This document shows positions 50,701 to 58,918 of a stretch of DNA of 64,000 nt, piece after piece. The DNA comes from Klebsiella terrigena (GTDB lineage: Bacteria; Pseudomonadota; Gammaproteobacteria; Enterobacterales; Enterobacteriaceae). Numbering within the stretch: position 1 is the stretch's first letter; each line of letters opens with the position of its first letter. The notes beneath the pieces were generated by a model that did no database searches, was not told the origin of the DNA, and saw only the letters and a program-made list of their open reading frames with translations. The position numbers and the translations under genes are program-made. The DNA lies in assembly GCF_006539725.1 (NCBI RefSeq), contig NZ_BJNO01000008.1, positions 1 to 64,000 of the forward strand, read 5' to 3'.

Positions 50701-52038
50701 TTAGAACCACACTTCGGCCTGGACGCCAAAATTCAGCGTGTCGGTGTCACCGCTGCGCGAATAGCCACCGGCAGAAATGGTATTGGTGCTCCAGTCATAG
50801 TTACCGTCGAGGGCGTCGGAGACGCCTTTATCCCACTTCGCGTAGGTGACAAAAAAGCGCAGCTGCGGTCGGGTCCAGTAGCCGGAATCAAAGGTTAACG
50901 TCGGGGCGATAGTGACTTTGGTCAGGCCGCCTTTTCCTTTGCCATCAACCCCTTTGTAGTTGCTATCATCGAGATATTCGTAGCCCAGCTCGTACTGCAT
51001 GGCGAAGTTTTTGGTAATTTGCTGATACGGGCGGATCCCGGCGACCCAGCTTGAGCGGCCCCAGCCGTTCGCATCGTCAGTCCACCACCGGTAGTTCTTA
51101 TCCTTCTGGTAGTAGGCAAAGGTAGAAACCTCCCAGTCCCCCATCGAGGCAAGGTTATCCAGCACCACGCGCCAGGACTGGGTATCTTCAAGGTTGGCCC
51201 ATCCCCAGCCGTTTTTCCCCAGCGAATCGCCCGCTGCCAGGCCGCGTCCGTACTGGAAGACCACCCGCGAGTAGCCGCCGGTCAGGCCGTAGAAACCATC
51301 GAAGTTATAGACGCCGGTAATGCCGTAGCCTTTTTCGGCCGCCGTCGGGTGGTTCTCATTGCGGTTCATATGGTGGCCGATAAGCTCCAGGTCGAGGCCG
51401 GTGCCGGCAATCTTTTTAAACCACAGGTTGAGGGAGTAGTCGTCCGGGTAGCCCTGATCGCCCTTATCGACCGGGTAGGCTTTGGTTTCATCGGTTGGGG
51501 AGAAGGCGTAGACCCCGGCATCGAAGCGGGCGAAGCCCAGATCCATGTTATCGAAGCCGCCGCCGGTGCCGTTGTATTGAATGTACTCCCAGTCGAACTG
51601 GTGGCTGGAGGTGTTGGAGCTGCTGTAGCGCTTACCGCCCCAGAAGGTCATCTCCGGCGCGAAATCGAGATTCGACAGCTCGGCAAAGCCTTCACGGAAC
51701 TGCACATCGTGACCGTCGTCATCCTGACAGTTCCAGTCAGAGGTGCATTTCGACTGGTGGGTAATATTGGCCTGGATCCGCGCCACCGCGCCGGAGTCAG
51801 ACTTCAGCGTTACGGTGGGGATCAGCTCGATCTTGGTGTCCTCTTCGTTGCCGAGGCGCCATTTCCCGTCCGGCATCAGGCCGACGGAGTCGGCGCGGTT
51901 GCCGTCAGAGTTGGCAAGAATGCCGGATCGGATATAGCCGTGCAGCGCAAAATCATATTGCGGATCGGCGCTGGCGCAGTCGCTCATTACCGCCAAAGCG
52001 AGCAAAGACAGAGGTATTGATGAGTTAAGCCTTATCAT
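50701..52038 (-). CDS. LamB-type outer-membrane oligosaccharide porin
   Basis: This 445-residue protein has a signal peptide ending ASA (about residue 24), then a mature start (YDFALHGYIRSGI) like LamB/ScrY, many alternating aromatic beta strands and a terminal EVWF typical of outer-membrane barrels. A CTSDWNC pair could form a loop disulfide as in LamB. It should admit manno-oligosaccharides to the periplasm. It is the first gene of a porin-mannanase-GH1 transcript, with the operator at 52129-52146 upstream. Confidence 0.85.
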   Translation of the reverse strand: MIRLNSSIPLSLLALAVMSDCASADPQYDFALHGYIRSGILANSDGNRADSVGLMPDGKWRLGNEEDTKIELIPTVTLKSDSGAVARIQANITHQSKCTSDWNCQDDDGHDVQFREGFAELSNLDFAPEMTFWGGKRYSSSNTSSHQFDWEYIQYNGTGGGFDNMDLGFARFDAGVYAFSPTDETKAYPVDKGDQGYPDDYSLNLWFKKIAGTGLDLELIGHHMNRNENHPTAAEKGYGITGVYNFDGFYGLTGGYSRVVFQYGRGLAAGDSLGKNGWGWANLEDTQSWRVVLDNLASMGDWEVSTFAYYQKDKNYRWWTDDANGWGRSSWVAGIRPYQQITKNFAMQYELGYEYLDDSNYKGVDGKGKGGLTKVTIAPTLTFDSGYWTRPQLRFFVTYAKWDKGVSDALDGNYDWSTNTISAGGYSRSGDTDTLNFGVQAEVWF

Positions 52039-52128
52039 TATTTTTTTCCTTCGTTCGTTATTTTTTTATTAACAGGGTCTGGAACGTCAGGAAATTTACG
52101 GATCAAAAACGGAAATGTACATCCACAA

Positions 52129-52146
52129 ACGGAAAGCGCTTTCCGT
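52129..52146 (-). promoter_or_regulatory. LacI-family operator 1 (porin promoter)
   Basis: ACGGAAAGCGCTTTCCGT is a perfect 18-bp palindrome about 90 bases before the porin gene. The same core plus its upstream ATCCACAA recurs at 53634-53663. A half copy (AACGGAAA) occurs 20 bases away near 52108. Confidence 0.88.
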
Positions 52147-52222
52147 AATTGCCGGATTAGTTCACAAAATTGATTATAACCAGCAAGAATTCGTGACTCT
52201 CGTCACATAAATAGCTCCGACA

Positions 52223-52246
52223 TAAAAAAGCCCGCATTCGCGGGCT
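52223..52246 (-). terminator. terminator of the second IIC gene
   Basis: On the minus strand AGCCCGC-GAAT-GCGGGCT is a perfect 7-bp GC-rich stem followed by TTTTTTA, 20 bases past the IIC stop. Confidence 0.9.
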
Positions 52247-52266
52247 GGTTTCATTGCGGGAACGGG

Positions 52267-53538
52267 CTAGCGTTCGGCGTCGGCGAGCTGGCGCTCGTAG
52301 ACCTTGAAGAAGGGGCGGTACAGCATCCACGAGTTGAAAATGGCGAACAGGCTCATGCACAGATTTTTCCAGCTGCCATTCGCCGACCACGCCGCGCCGA
52401 GCGGCGACGGCATCGACCAAGGTAGCATCGCCACCGCGCGATCGAGGATGCCAAGGTGCGTTAAATACCATGCGATACAGGCATTTATCAGCGGCACGAA
52501 AATAAACGGCAGCAGGAATACCGGGTTCATAATGATCGGAAAGCCGAACAGTATCGGCTCATTGATGTTAAACAGGGACGGCAGCAGGCCGATTTTTCCC
52601 ACGCTTTTCAGCTGCCGGGAGCGGCTGCGCATCGCCATAAAGACCAGCGGCAGGGTGGAGCCAATACCGCCAATCAGCAGGTAGAAATCCCAGAATCCCT
52701 GGAGATAGATATGCGGCAGCGTCGCGGCGCCTGAGGCCAGGGCCTGCTGGTTTTCAAAGAGATAGGTCATCCAGAAGGGATTCATGATGCCGGTAATAAT
52801 CAGAGCGCCGTGAATGCCGACAAACCAAAGCAAGTTACAGATAAATAAAGAGATAAGTACCGCCGTCAGGGTATCGGATGCGATAACCAGCGGCCGCACC
52901 GCTTCGCTGATAAGCTCCGGTAATATTCTCCCGCAGGTCTGCAGCAGGACGGCGTTGATGACGCTAATGGAGAGCATCACCACCAGCAGCGGTATCAGTA
53001 GCTGAAAACCGTTGCGGGTCATCAGCGGGACCTCTTCCGGCAGCCGGATGCACCAGCCCTTCCTGTAGAAAAAACGAATTATTTCAATTGAATAGACGCT
53101 TGAAATAAGCGCAGTGAATATCCCCATCCCGCCGAGGAAGATATTGGTCGCGCCGTTATCGCGAAAGCCGATAAACAGCAGGAAGGCCAGGCAGCCGGTC
53201 AGGCCGCACAGCCGCTCCGGCAGGCGATACTGCTTGGCAAGGCTGGCGCTGGCGCCGAAGGCCACGATCAGCGCCACCAGGCCAATGGTCAGCTCAAACG
53301 TCGGCAGCAAGATCGGCCGCAGCTGCAGGTAAAACTGGCCAAACGCCGATGCGCCGTTAATGGAAACGGGCGGAAACAAAATGGGTACCAGCAAACTACC
53401 AACAATCACAAACGGCATGGCCAGCGCGAAGCTATCGCGCATCGCCGTAATGTGGTTATTGCGCGTCAGAACGTTGGCCAGCGGCGCCAGCCGCTGCTCG
53501 ATGATGTCGACGGCAACATTCATCAACTGAAAGTTCAT
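52267..53538 (-). CDS. PTS lactose/cellobiose-family enzyme IIC (second copy)
   Basis: This 423-residue membrane protein has about ten spans and the family segments AMPFVIVGSLLVPILFPP, GIHGALIITGIMNPFWM and FNINEPILFGFPIIMNP. It is clearly related to the IIC at 54038-55360 but divergent from it, and is transcribed alone toward the porin with its own terminator. No IIA or IIB follows it, so it would borrow those of the neighbouring PTS. It may widen substrate range. Confidence 0.88.
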   Translation of the reverse strand: MNFQLMNVAVDIIEQRLAPLANVLTRNNHITAMRDSFALAMPFVIVGSLLVPILFPPVSINGASAFGQFYLQLRPILLPTFELTIGLVALIVAFGASASLAKQYRLPERLCGLTGCLAFLLFIGFRDNGATNIFLGGMGIFTALISSVYSIEIIRFFYRKGWCIRLPEEVPLMTRNGFQLLIPLLVVMLSISVINAVLLQTCGRILPELISEAVRPLVIASDTLTAVLISLFICNLLWFVGIHGALIITGIMNPFWMTYLFENQQALASGAATLPHIYLQGFWDFYLLIGGIGSTLPLVFMAMRSRSRQLKSVGKIGLLPSLFNINEPILFGFPIIMNPVFLLPFIFVPLINACIAWYLTHLGILDRAVAMLPWSMPSPLGAAWSANGSWKNLCMSLFAIFNSWMLYRPFFKVYERQLADAER

Positions 53539-53641
53539 AGTGCTACCTTTTGAGATTTGTATTTACGCCGCGATGATGGCGCACAACCACATAAAGTAAA
53601 AGCCTGCCATAGGTGATCGTTGTCACAATTAATAAATCCAC

Positions 53642-53663
53642 AAACGGAAAGCGCTTTCCGTTT
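53642..53663. promoter_or_regulatory. LacI-family operator 2 (divergent PTS promoters)
   Basis: A perfect 22-bp palindrome centred on AGCGCT (core ACGGAAAGCGCTTTCCGT) lies 50 bases before the IIB gene and about 100 before the divergent IIC gene. It is identical to operator 1 over 26 bases, so one regulator should control both units. Confidence 0.9.
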
Positions 53664-53712
53664 TGTATCCCGATGACTATAGTCCGGACATCTAACCCAT
53701 CGGGAGCCGTAT

Positions 53713-54027
53713 ATGAAAAAGATAATGTTGTGTTGTTCTGCGGGGATGTCCACCAGCCTGCTGATGAAGAAAATGATCGACGAAGCGGAGAAGCGAGGCC
53801 TGGCGGTTGAGATCAGGGCCTTCGGCGTGGCGGAGTTCGCCGAGCAGGTTGCGCACTACCAGGTCGTGCTGCTGGGCCCGCAGGTTAAATACATGCAAAA
53901 GGATCTGCAAAAACAGGCCGACCGCTACGGGATCCTCGTGGAGCCCATCAACATGATGGATTACGGCATGCAGAAAGGCGGTGCGGTGCTCGATTTCGCG
54001 CTCGCTCTGATCGATAACAAGCATTAA
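53713..54027 (+). CDS. PTS lactose/cellobiose-family enzyme IIB
   Basis: This 104-residue soluble protein has the family start MKKIMLCCSAGMSTSLL, with the phosphocysteine in the first turn (Cys8, second of the pair), and VVLLGPQVKYM. It accepts phosphate from IIA and passes it to sugar at IIC. First gene of a IIB-IIC-IIA-kinase-regulator run; the next starts 10 bases later. Operator 2 lies upstream. Confidence 0.93.
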   Translation: MKKIMLCCSAGMSTSLLMKKMIDEAEKRGLAVEIRAFGVAEFAEQVAHYQVVLLGPQVKYMQKDLQKQADRYGILVEPINMMDYGMQKGGAVLDFALALIDNKH

Positions 54028-54037
54028 GGGAAAGAAG

Positions 54038-55360
54038 ATGAGCTCTCTGTACGCCAAACTGATCGCCGTGATCGAGCAAAAAATTACCCCGATGGCCGGC
54101 GCCATCGGCCAGCAAAAGTACGTCACCTCGATTCGCGACGGCTTTATTACCGCCCTGCCCTTTATGATCGTCGGCTCCTTCCTGCTGGTCTTTATCTTTC
54201 CGCCGTTTTCCCCGGACACCAGCTGGGGCTTTGCCCGCGCCTGGCTGCAGTTCTCCCTCGATCATCGTGAAGCGCTGATGCTGCCGTTTAACTTCAGCAT
54301 GGGGGTCATGACGCTGTTTATTGCCGTCGGCATCGCGGCAAGCCTGGCGAAGCACCATAATCTGGACTCGTTGACCGCCGGCATGCTGTCGCTGATGTCA
54401 TTCCTGCTGGTCGCCGCGCCGCTGAAAGACGGGCAGATCTCCACCGCCTATTTCTCCGGCCAGGGGATCTTCACCGCTATTCTGGTGGCCATTTACTCTA
54501 CCGAGCTGTACGCCTTCCTCAAGCGCCACAACGTAACCATTCGCCTGCCGCCAGAGGTGCCAGCGGGCGTTGCGCGTTCGTTTGAAATCCTTATCCCGGT
54601 GCTGGCAGTGGTGCTGACCCTCCACCCGCTCAACCTGTTTATCGAAGCGCAGCTGGGGATGATCATTCCGGAAGCGATCATGTCGCTGGTGAAACCGCTG
54701 GTCGCGGCCTCCGATACTCTGCCGGCGATCCTGATCTCGGTGCTGGTATGCCAGGTCCTGTGGTTCGCCGGGATCCACGGCGCGCTGATCGTCACCGGAA
54801 TTATGAACCCGTTCTGGATGGCGAACCTGTCGATCAACCAGGCGGCAATGGCCGCAGGCACCGCCATTCCGCATATCTACGTGCAGGGCTTCTGGGATCA
54901 CTATCTGCTGATCGGCGGCGTGGGATCGACCCTGCCGCTGGCGCTGATGCTGCTGCGCAGCAAGGCCGTTCATCTGCGAACCATTGGCCGAATGGGCGTG
55001 GTGCCGGGCGTATTTAACATCAACGAACCGATTCTGTTCGGCGCGCCGATCATCATGAACCCGCTGTTCTTCCTGCCGTTCGTGCTGGTTCCGATGATTA
55101 ACGCCACCCTCGCCTGGTTTGCGCTGAAGCTGGATCTGGTGAGCCGCGTGGTCTCAATGACGCCGTGGACCACTCCGGCCCCTATTGGCGCCTCCTGGGC
55201 GGCAAACTGGAGCTTTAGCCCGGTGATCATGTGCCTGATCTGTATGGGAACCGCGATGGTGATGTACCTGCCGTTCCTGCGCGCTTATGAAAAGCAGCTG
55301 CTGAGCCAGGAAAGCCATAACGCCGAAACCGGGTCGCAGGCCGCGACGCAATCCGCATAA
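54038..55360 (+). CDS. PTS lactose/cellobiose-family enzyme IIC
   Basis: This 440-residue permease shows the same IIC landmarks as its paralogue: ALPFMIVGSFLLVFIFPPF, GIHGALIVTGIMNPFWM and FNINEPILFGAPIIMNP. It should import a beta-linked disaccharide or short oligosaccharide with phosphorylation at C6. GGGAAAGAAG precedes the ATG. The IIA gene follows 23 bases later. Confidence 0.93.
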   Translation: MSSLYAKLIAVIEQKITPMAGAIGQQKYVTSIRDGFITALPFMIVGSFLLVFIFPPFSPDTSWGFARAWLQFSLDHREALMLPFNFSMGVMTLFIAVGIAASLAKHHNLDSLTAGMLSLMSFLLVAAPLKDGQISTAYFSGQGIFTAILVAIYSTELYAFLKRHNVTIRLPPEVPAGVARSFEILIPVLAVVLTLHPLNLFIEAQLGMIIPEAIMSLVKPLVAASDTLPAILISVLVCQVLWFAGIHGALIVTGIMNPFWMANLSINQAAMAAGTAIPHIYVQGFWDHYLLIGGVGSTLPLALMLLRSKAVHLRTIGRMGVVPGVFNINEPILFGAPIIMNPLFFLPFVLVPMINATLAWFALKLDLVSRVVSMTPWTTPAPIGASWAANWSFSPVIMCLICMGTAMVMYLPFLRAYEKQLLSQESHNAETGSQAATQSA

Positions 55361-55383
55361 TTTAGATTATTCAGGGGTAAGTT

Positions 55384-55698
55384 ATGGAATTAGAAGAACA
55401 GGTCATGGGCATTATTATCAATGCCGGCCAGTCGCGCAGCCTGTGCTACGAAGCGCTGAGCTGCGCCAAAGAGGGTGATTTTGACGCTGCCGATGCAAAG
55501 ATGAAAGAAGCGACCCATTTTTCCCGCGAAGCGCATCTGGTTCAGACCCAGCTGATTGAGGCCGACGAGGGCGAAGGCAAAACCAAAATGACGCTGGTCA
55601 TGGTTCACGCCCAGGACCATCTGATGACCTCAATTCTGGCGAAAGAGCTGATCGCCGAACTGATCGCCGTTTATCGCTCGCGGCCGCTGCACGCGTAG
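55384..55698 (+). CDS. PTS lactose/cellobiose-family enzyme IIA
   Basis: This 104-residue all-helical trimer-type IIA contains the active-site motif MVHAQDHLMTS (His75 likely phosphorylated). It carries phosphate from HPr to the IIB. It completes the three-part PTS; such a three-gene layout matches gmuB/C/A in Bacillus. The ROK kinase gene starts about 90 bases downstream, after a GC-rich stretch. Confidence 0.93.
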   Translation: MELEEQVMGIIINAGQSRSLCYEALSCAKEGDFDAADAKMKEATHFSREAHLVQTQLIEADEGEGKTKMTLVMVHAQDHLMTSILAKELIAELIAVYRSRPLHA

Positions 55699-55786
55699 CG
55701 TTTACCCGGCGCCATTAGCCTGAAGCTCCGGTCGCGCTGCGCCGGGGCTGCGGGCAACCTACGCGCCATCCCGTATTGAGGCAACT

Positions 55787-56701
55787 ATGCTACATCTTGG
55801 TTTAGATATCGGCGGCACCAAAATGGAAGCCGTTCTGCTCACCCCCCAGGGCGAGTGCGTCTATCGCCAGCGCCGCCCAACGCATAAAGAGAGCTACGAG
55901 GCGTTCATCCACCAGCTGCTCGGCCTGATCGAGACCGTGCGCGACTGGAGCGAGCGCCCGTTTTCGATTGGGGTCGGCCTGCCCGGCGCTATCGACCCGC
56001 AGAGCGGCTTGATCAAAAACTGCAACTGCCTGGTGCTGAACGGCCACGATCTGCGCAGCGATCTGATGCAGCGGCTCGGCCAGCCGGTGTGGATCGCCAA
56101 CGACGCCGACTGCTTCACCCTTTCCGAAGCGGTAGACGGCGCGGGCGCAGGCGCAACGACGGTCTTTGGGGTGATTATCGGTACCGGCTGCGGAGGCGGC
56201 ATTGCCGTCAATCAGCAGCTGCTAAGCGGGCCCAACGCGATCGCCGGCGAGTGGGGCCACAACCCGCTGCCGGGCTATACGCCGCAGCGGGATGGCCCCG
56301 CTCAGGCCTGCTACTGCGGGAAGCAAAACTGCATTGAGAGCTTTATCTCCGGCAGCGGATTTGCCCGGCGATACGGCGAGCAGGCGCAGGCGGAAGCGAT
56401 AGTTGAGGCCGCGCAAAATGGCGATCCGCAGGCGCTCGCCCACTGGCGGCACTTTATCGACGCCTTTGCCCGCAGCCTGGCCTCGGTGATTAACATCCTC
56501 GATCCGCAGACGATCGTGCTGGGCGGTGGCCTGTCCAACGTCGGGCAAATTTACCGCGATCTGCCCCCCGCCATCGTGCCCTATCTGTTCTCCGATAGCT
56601 GCCATACCGCGATCAAACAGGCCCGCTTCGGCGACGCCAGCGGCGTGCGCGGCGCGGCCTGGCTCCCTGTTCTGGCGGGCGCTGAAGGCCGGTGGCGATA
56701 G
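55787..56701 (+). CDS. ROK-family sugar kinase (fructokinase/mannokinase-like)
   Basis: This 304-residue protein has the ATP motif LDIGGTKMEAVLL, catalytic Asp in ANDADCF, GTGCGGGI, the ROK zinc site made of GEWGHNPLPG plus CYCGKQNCIE, and a Gly-rich LGGGLSN. It resembles Mak/GmuE-type fructo(manno)kinases. In this locus it would phosphorylate the free hexose (mannose or glucose) left after cleavage of the PTS product; mannose-6-phosphate could then enter via ManA. Confidence 0.88.
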   Translation: MLHLGLDIGGTKMEAVLLTPQGECVYRQRRPTHKESYEAFIHQLLGLIETVRDWSERPFSIGVGLPGAIDPQSGLIKNCNCLVLNGHDLRSDLMQRLGQPVWIANDADCFTLSEAVDGAGAGATTVFGVIIGTGCGGGIAVNQQLLSGPNAIAGEWGHNPLPGYTPQRDGPAQACYCGKQNCIESFISGSGFARRYGEQAQAEAIVEAAQNGDPQALAHWRHFIDAFARSLASVINILDPQTIVLGGGLSNVGQIYRDLPPAIVPYLFSDSCHTAIKQARFGDASGVRGAAWLPVLAGAEGRWR

Positions 56702-56757
56702 ACACTTTTTTCAGCAGGTATGCTAAGCTAGGCGAAAATATCCAGACAGAAAAGACC

Positions 56758-57720
56758 ATGCCAACCATTGATGATGTTTCAAGATTAGCGAATGTCTCCA
56801 GAGCGACGGTTTCTCGCGTGCTGACCGGCACCCGTGGCGTTCGCGAGGAGAGCCGGGAAGCCGTGCTGCGAGCCGTTGAAGAGCTCAACTATCGCCCGAG
56901 CTTTGCCGCGCAAAACCTCGCCAGTCAGACATCAAATCACGTTGCCCTGGTTATCCCGACGCGCGACGAGAGCAGCGGAGCGCGACTGCTTCCCCAGCTG
57001 TCGCAGGCCCTCAAGGGATTAAACAAAAATCTGCTGGTGCAGTACGTCACCGACGGGGTGGAACAGGCAGCGGCGGTGGACGACCTTCAGCGCCAGTGCG
57101 TGGCGGTGGTGGTGCTCGGCGCGGTCTCGCCGGACGCCCCGCGCAACGTTATCTCCTTCGACCGCTTCAGCGTGGCGGGGATCAACAACCAAGGCTACGA
57201 CTACGCCTTTGCCACCGAAAGCGCCTGCCGCTACGTCATCGGCAAGGGCCATCGCAATATCGCGCTGTTGACCGATAACGCCGACGATGACGCCAGCCGC
57301 CAAATGCTCGAAGGCTACCGGAACGTGCTGCAAAACTACTCCATTCCCTTTAACCGTCAGCTGATGCTGGCGGCTAACGATGACGTTGAGCAGGCGCTGC
57401 TGACGCTGATTAACAGCTTCAGCAAGTATTCGGTCATTATCGTCAAGCGCGATCGCTACGCGGCGGAAGCCATGCGCCTGCTGCGCGAGTTTAACGTCGC
57501 CGTGCCGCAGGAGGTGTCGCTGCTCAGCCTCGAGGACTCCCCGCTCGCTTCGCTGCTCAATCCGCCGCTGACCTGTATCTCATGGCCGCTTGAGCAGCTG
57601 ATGGAGAGCTGTATTCAGCGGATCCGCAGCCTGATTGACGAACGCCCGGCGTTTAGCGCCGAGGGCCGCACGCTGGCGGGCCGCCTGATCCCGCGCCAGT
57701 CGGTAGCCGATATCTCCTGA
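56758..57720 (+). CDS. LacI-family transcriptional regulator of the mannan/PTS locus
   Basis: This 320-residue repressor starts at ATG 56758 (MPTIDDVSRLANVSRATVSRV), the canonical LacI helix-turn-helix; 22 upstream in-frame codons overlap the kinase gene and are unlikely. The hinge (YRPSFAAQNLASQ) and effector domain follow. It is last in the IIB-IIC-IIA-kinase run. The two identical palindromic operators in the locus are its likely targets. Confidence 0.88.
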   Translation: MPTIDDVSRLANVSRATVSRVLTGTRGVREESREAVLRAVEELNYRPSFAAQNLASQTSNHVALVIPTRDESSGARLLPQLSQALKGLNKNLLVQYVTDGVEQAAAVDDLQRQCVAVVVLGAVSPDAPRNVISFDRFSVAGINNQGYDYAFATESACRYVIGKGHRNIALLTDNADDDASRQMLEGYRNVLQNYSIPFNRQLMLAANDDVEQALLTLINSFSKYSVIIVKRDRYAAEAMRLLREFNVAVPQEVSLLSLEDSPLASLLNPPLTCISWPLEQLMESCIQRIRSLIDERPAFSAEGRTLAGRLIPRQSVADIS

Positions 57721-57771
57721 CGTTCTCCCCCGGCCGCTCACGGTGGCCGGACTCGCTCCCGGCTTTCCCTG

Positions 57772-57843
57772 CTTCTCTTTTCTTTTTCTTTTTCTTGTTC
57801 TTTTTCTTTCTTTTCTCTTTCTCTTGTTGTTTCTCTTTTTCCC
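57772..57843 (+). repeat. 72-base polypyrimidine tract
   Basis: Between the LacI gene and sitA, 72 consecutive plus-strand bases contain no A and only three G, made of TTTC/TTTTTC-like units. A GGCCGG hairpin (57730-57750) precedes it. It may act as a diffuse terminator or an unusual DNA structure; no gene is seen from 57721 to the sit promoter. Confidence 0.9.
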
Positions 57844-57903
57844 TGCGCCCCTCATCTGCTGCGCCGCGCTATCGTTCCCACGCTCATTATTCGCCCGCCA
57901 TCT

Positions 57904-57926
57904 AAATAATAATCATTTTCATTTAT
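57904..57926 (+). promoter_or_regulatory. Fur-like box of sitABCD
   Basis: AATAATAATCATTTTCATTTA is built of NATWAT-type units as in Fur sites, about 75-95 bases before sitA. Agreement with the 19-bp consensus is moderate. Confidence 0.6.
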
Positions 57927-57928
57927 CA

Positions 57929-57961
57929 ATAGCCTGTGCTATACAACATAGCACAGGCTAT
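57929..57961 (+). promoter_or_regulatory. MntR-like inverted repeat of sitABCD
   Basis: ATAGCCTGTGCTAT and ATAGCACAGGCTAT form a perfect 14-bp inverted repeat with a 5-base spacer. ATAGC/GCTAT halves resemble the enterobacterial MntR site. It lies just ahead of sitA. Confidence 0.7.
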
Positions 57962-58000
57962 AAATGATGATTAATTGACCGCAACGTTGTGAGGGATCCT

Positions 58001-58918
58001 ATGCTGCACCTGCCACCGCTGAAACACCTGATGTTTGCCGCCACTTTGGCGATCCTCGCCGTCGCCCCCGCGCAGGCGAAAGAGAAATTTAAGGTTATCA
58101 CCACCTTTACGGTGATCGCCGATATGGCGCAGAACGTGGCCGGCGATGCCGCCGAGGTGAGCTCAATTACCAAACCGGGGGCCGAGATCCATGAGTATCA
58201 GCCGACGCCGGGCGATATCAAGCGCGCCCAGGGGGCACAGCTCATTCTCGCCAACGGTCTGAACCTAGAGCTGTGGTTCGCCCGCTTCTACCAGCATTTA
58301 AACGGCGTGCCGGAAGTGGTGGTCAGCAACGGGATTCAGCCGATGGGCATCAGCGATGGCCCCTATAACGGCAAGCCCAACCCGCACGCGTGGATGTCGG
58401 CGGACAACGCCCTAATCTACGTCGATAACATCCGCGACGCGCTGGCGAAATACGATCCGGACAACGCCGACATCTATCGCCGCAACGCCGAGACCTACAA
58501 GGAAAAAATCCGCCAGACCATGGCGCCGCTGAAAGCGCAGCTGGCGAAGCTGCCGGAGGATAAGCGCTGGCTGGTCACCAGCGAAGGCGCATTCTCCTAC
58601 CTCGCCCGCGATAACGGCCTGCAGGAGCGCTACCTCTGGCCGATTAACGCCGACCAGCAGGGCACGCCGCAGCAGGTGCGTAAAACCATCGACACCATGA
58701 AAAAAGAGCATATCCCGACCATCTTCAGCGAAAGCACCATCTCCGATAAACCGGCGCGCCAGGTCGCACGTGAAGCGGGCGCCCACTACGGCGGCGTGCT
58801 CTACGTTGACTCCCTGAGCACCGCCGATGGCCCGGTGCCGACCTATCTCGATCTGCTGCGGGTGACCACGCAAACCATCGTCCAGGGCATCAACGACGGC
58901 CTGAGGAAACAGTCATGA
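58001..58918 (+). CDS. sitA: Mn/Fe ABC transporter substrate-binding protein SitA
   Basis: This 305-residue binding protein starts at ATG 58001 (GAGG 6 bases before) with a signal peptide ending AQA. Ligand motifs are IHEYQPTPGD, NPHAWMS, TSEGAFSYL and the FSESTIS segment, as in SitA/YfeA. It captures Mn2+ (and Fe2+) for SitBCD. It overlaps sitB by 4 bases. Confidence 0.94.
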   Translation: MLHLPPLKHLMFAATLAILAVAPAQAKEKFKVITTFTVIADMAQNVAGDAAEVSSITKPGAEIHEYQPTPGDIKRAQGAQLILANGLNLELWFARFYQHLNGVPEVVVSNGIQPMGISDGPYNGKPNPHAWMSADNALIYVDNIRDALAKYDPDNADIYRRNAETYKEKIRQTMAPLKAQLAKLPEDKRWLVTSEGAFSYLARDNGLQERYLWPINADQQGTPQQVRKTIDTMKKEHIPTIFSESTISDKPARQVAREAGAHYGGVLYVDSLSTADGPVPTYLDLLRVTTQTIVQGINDGLRKQS

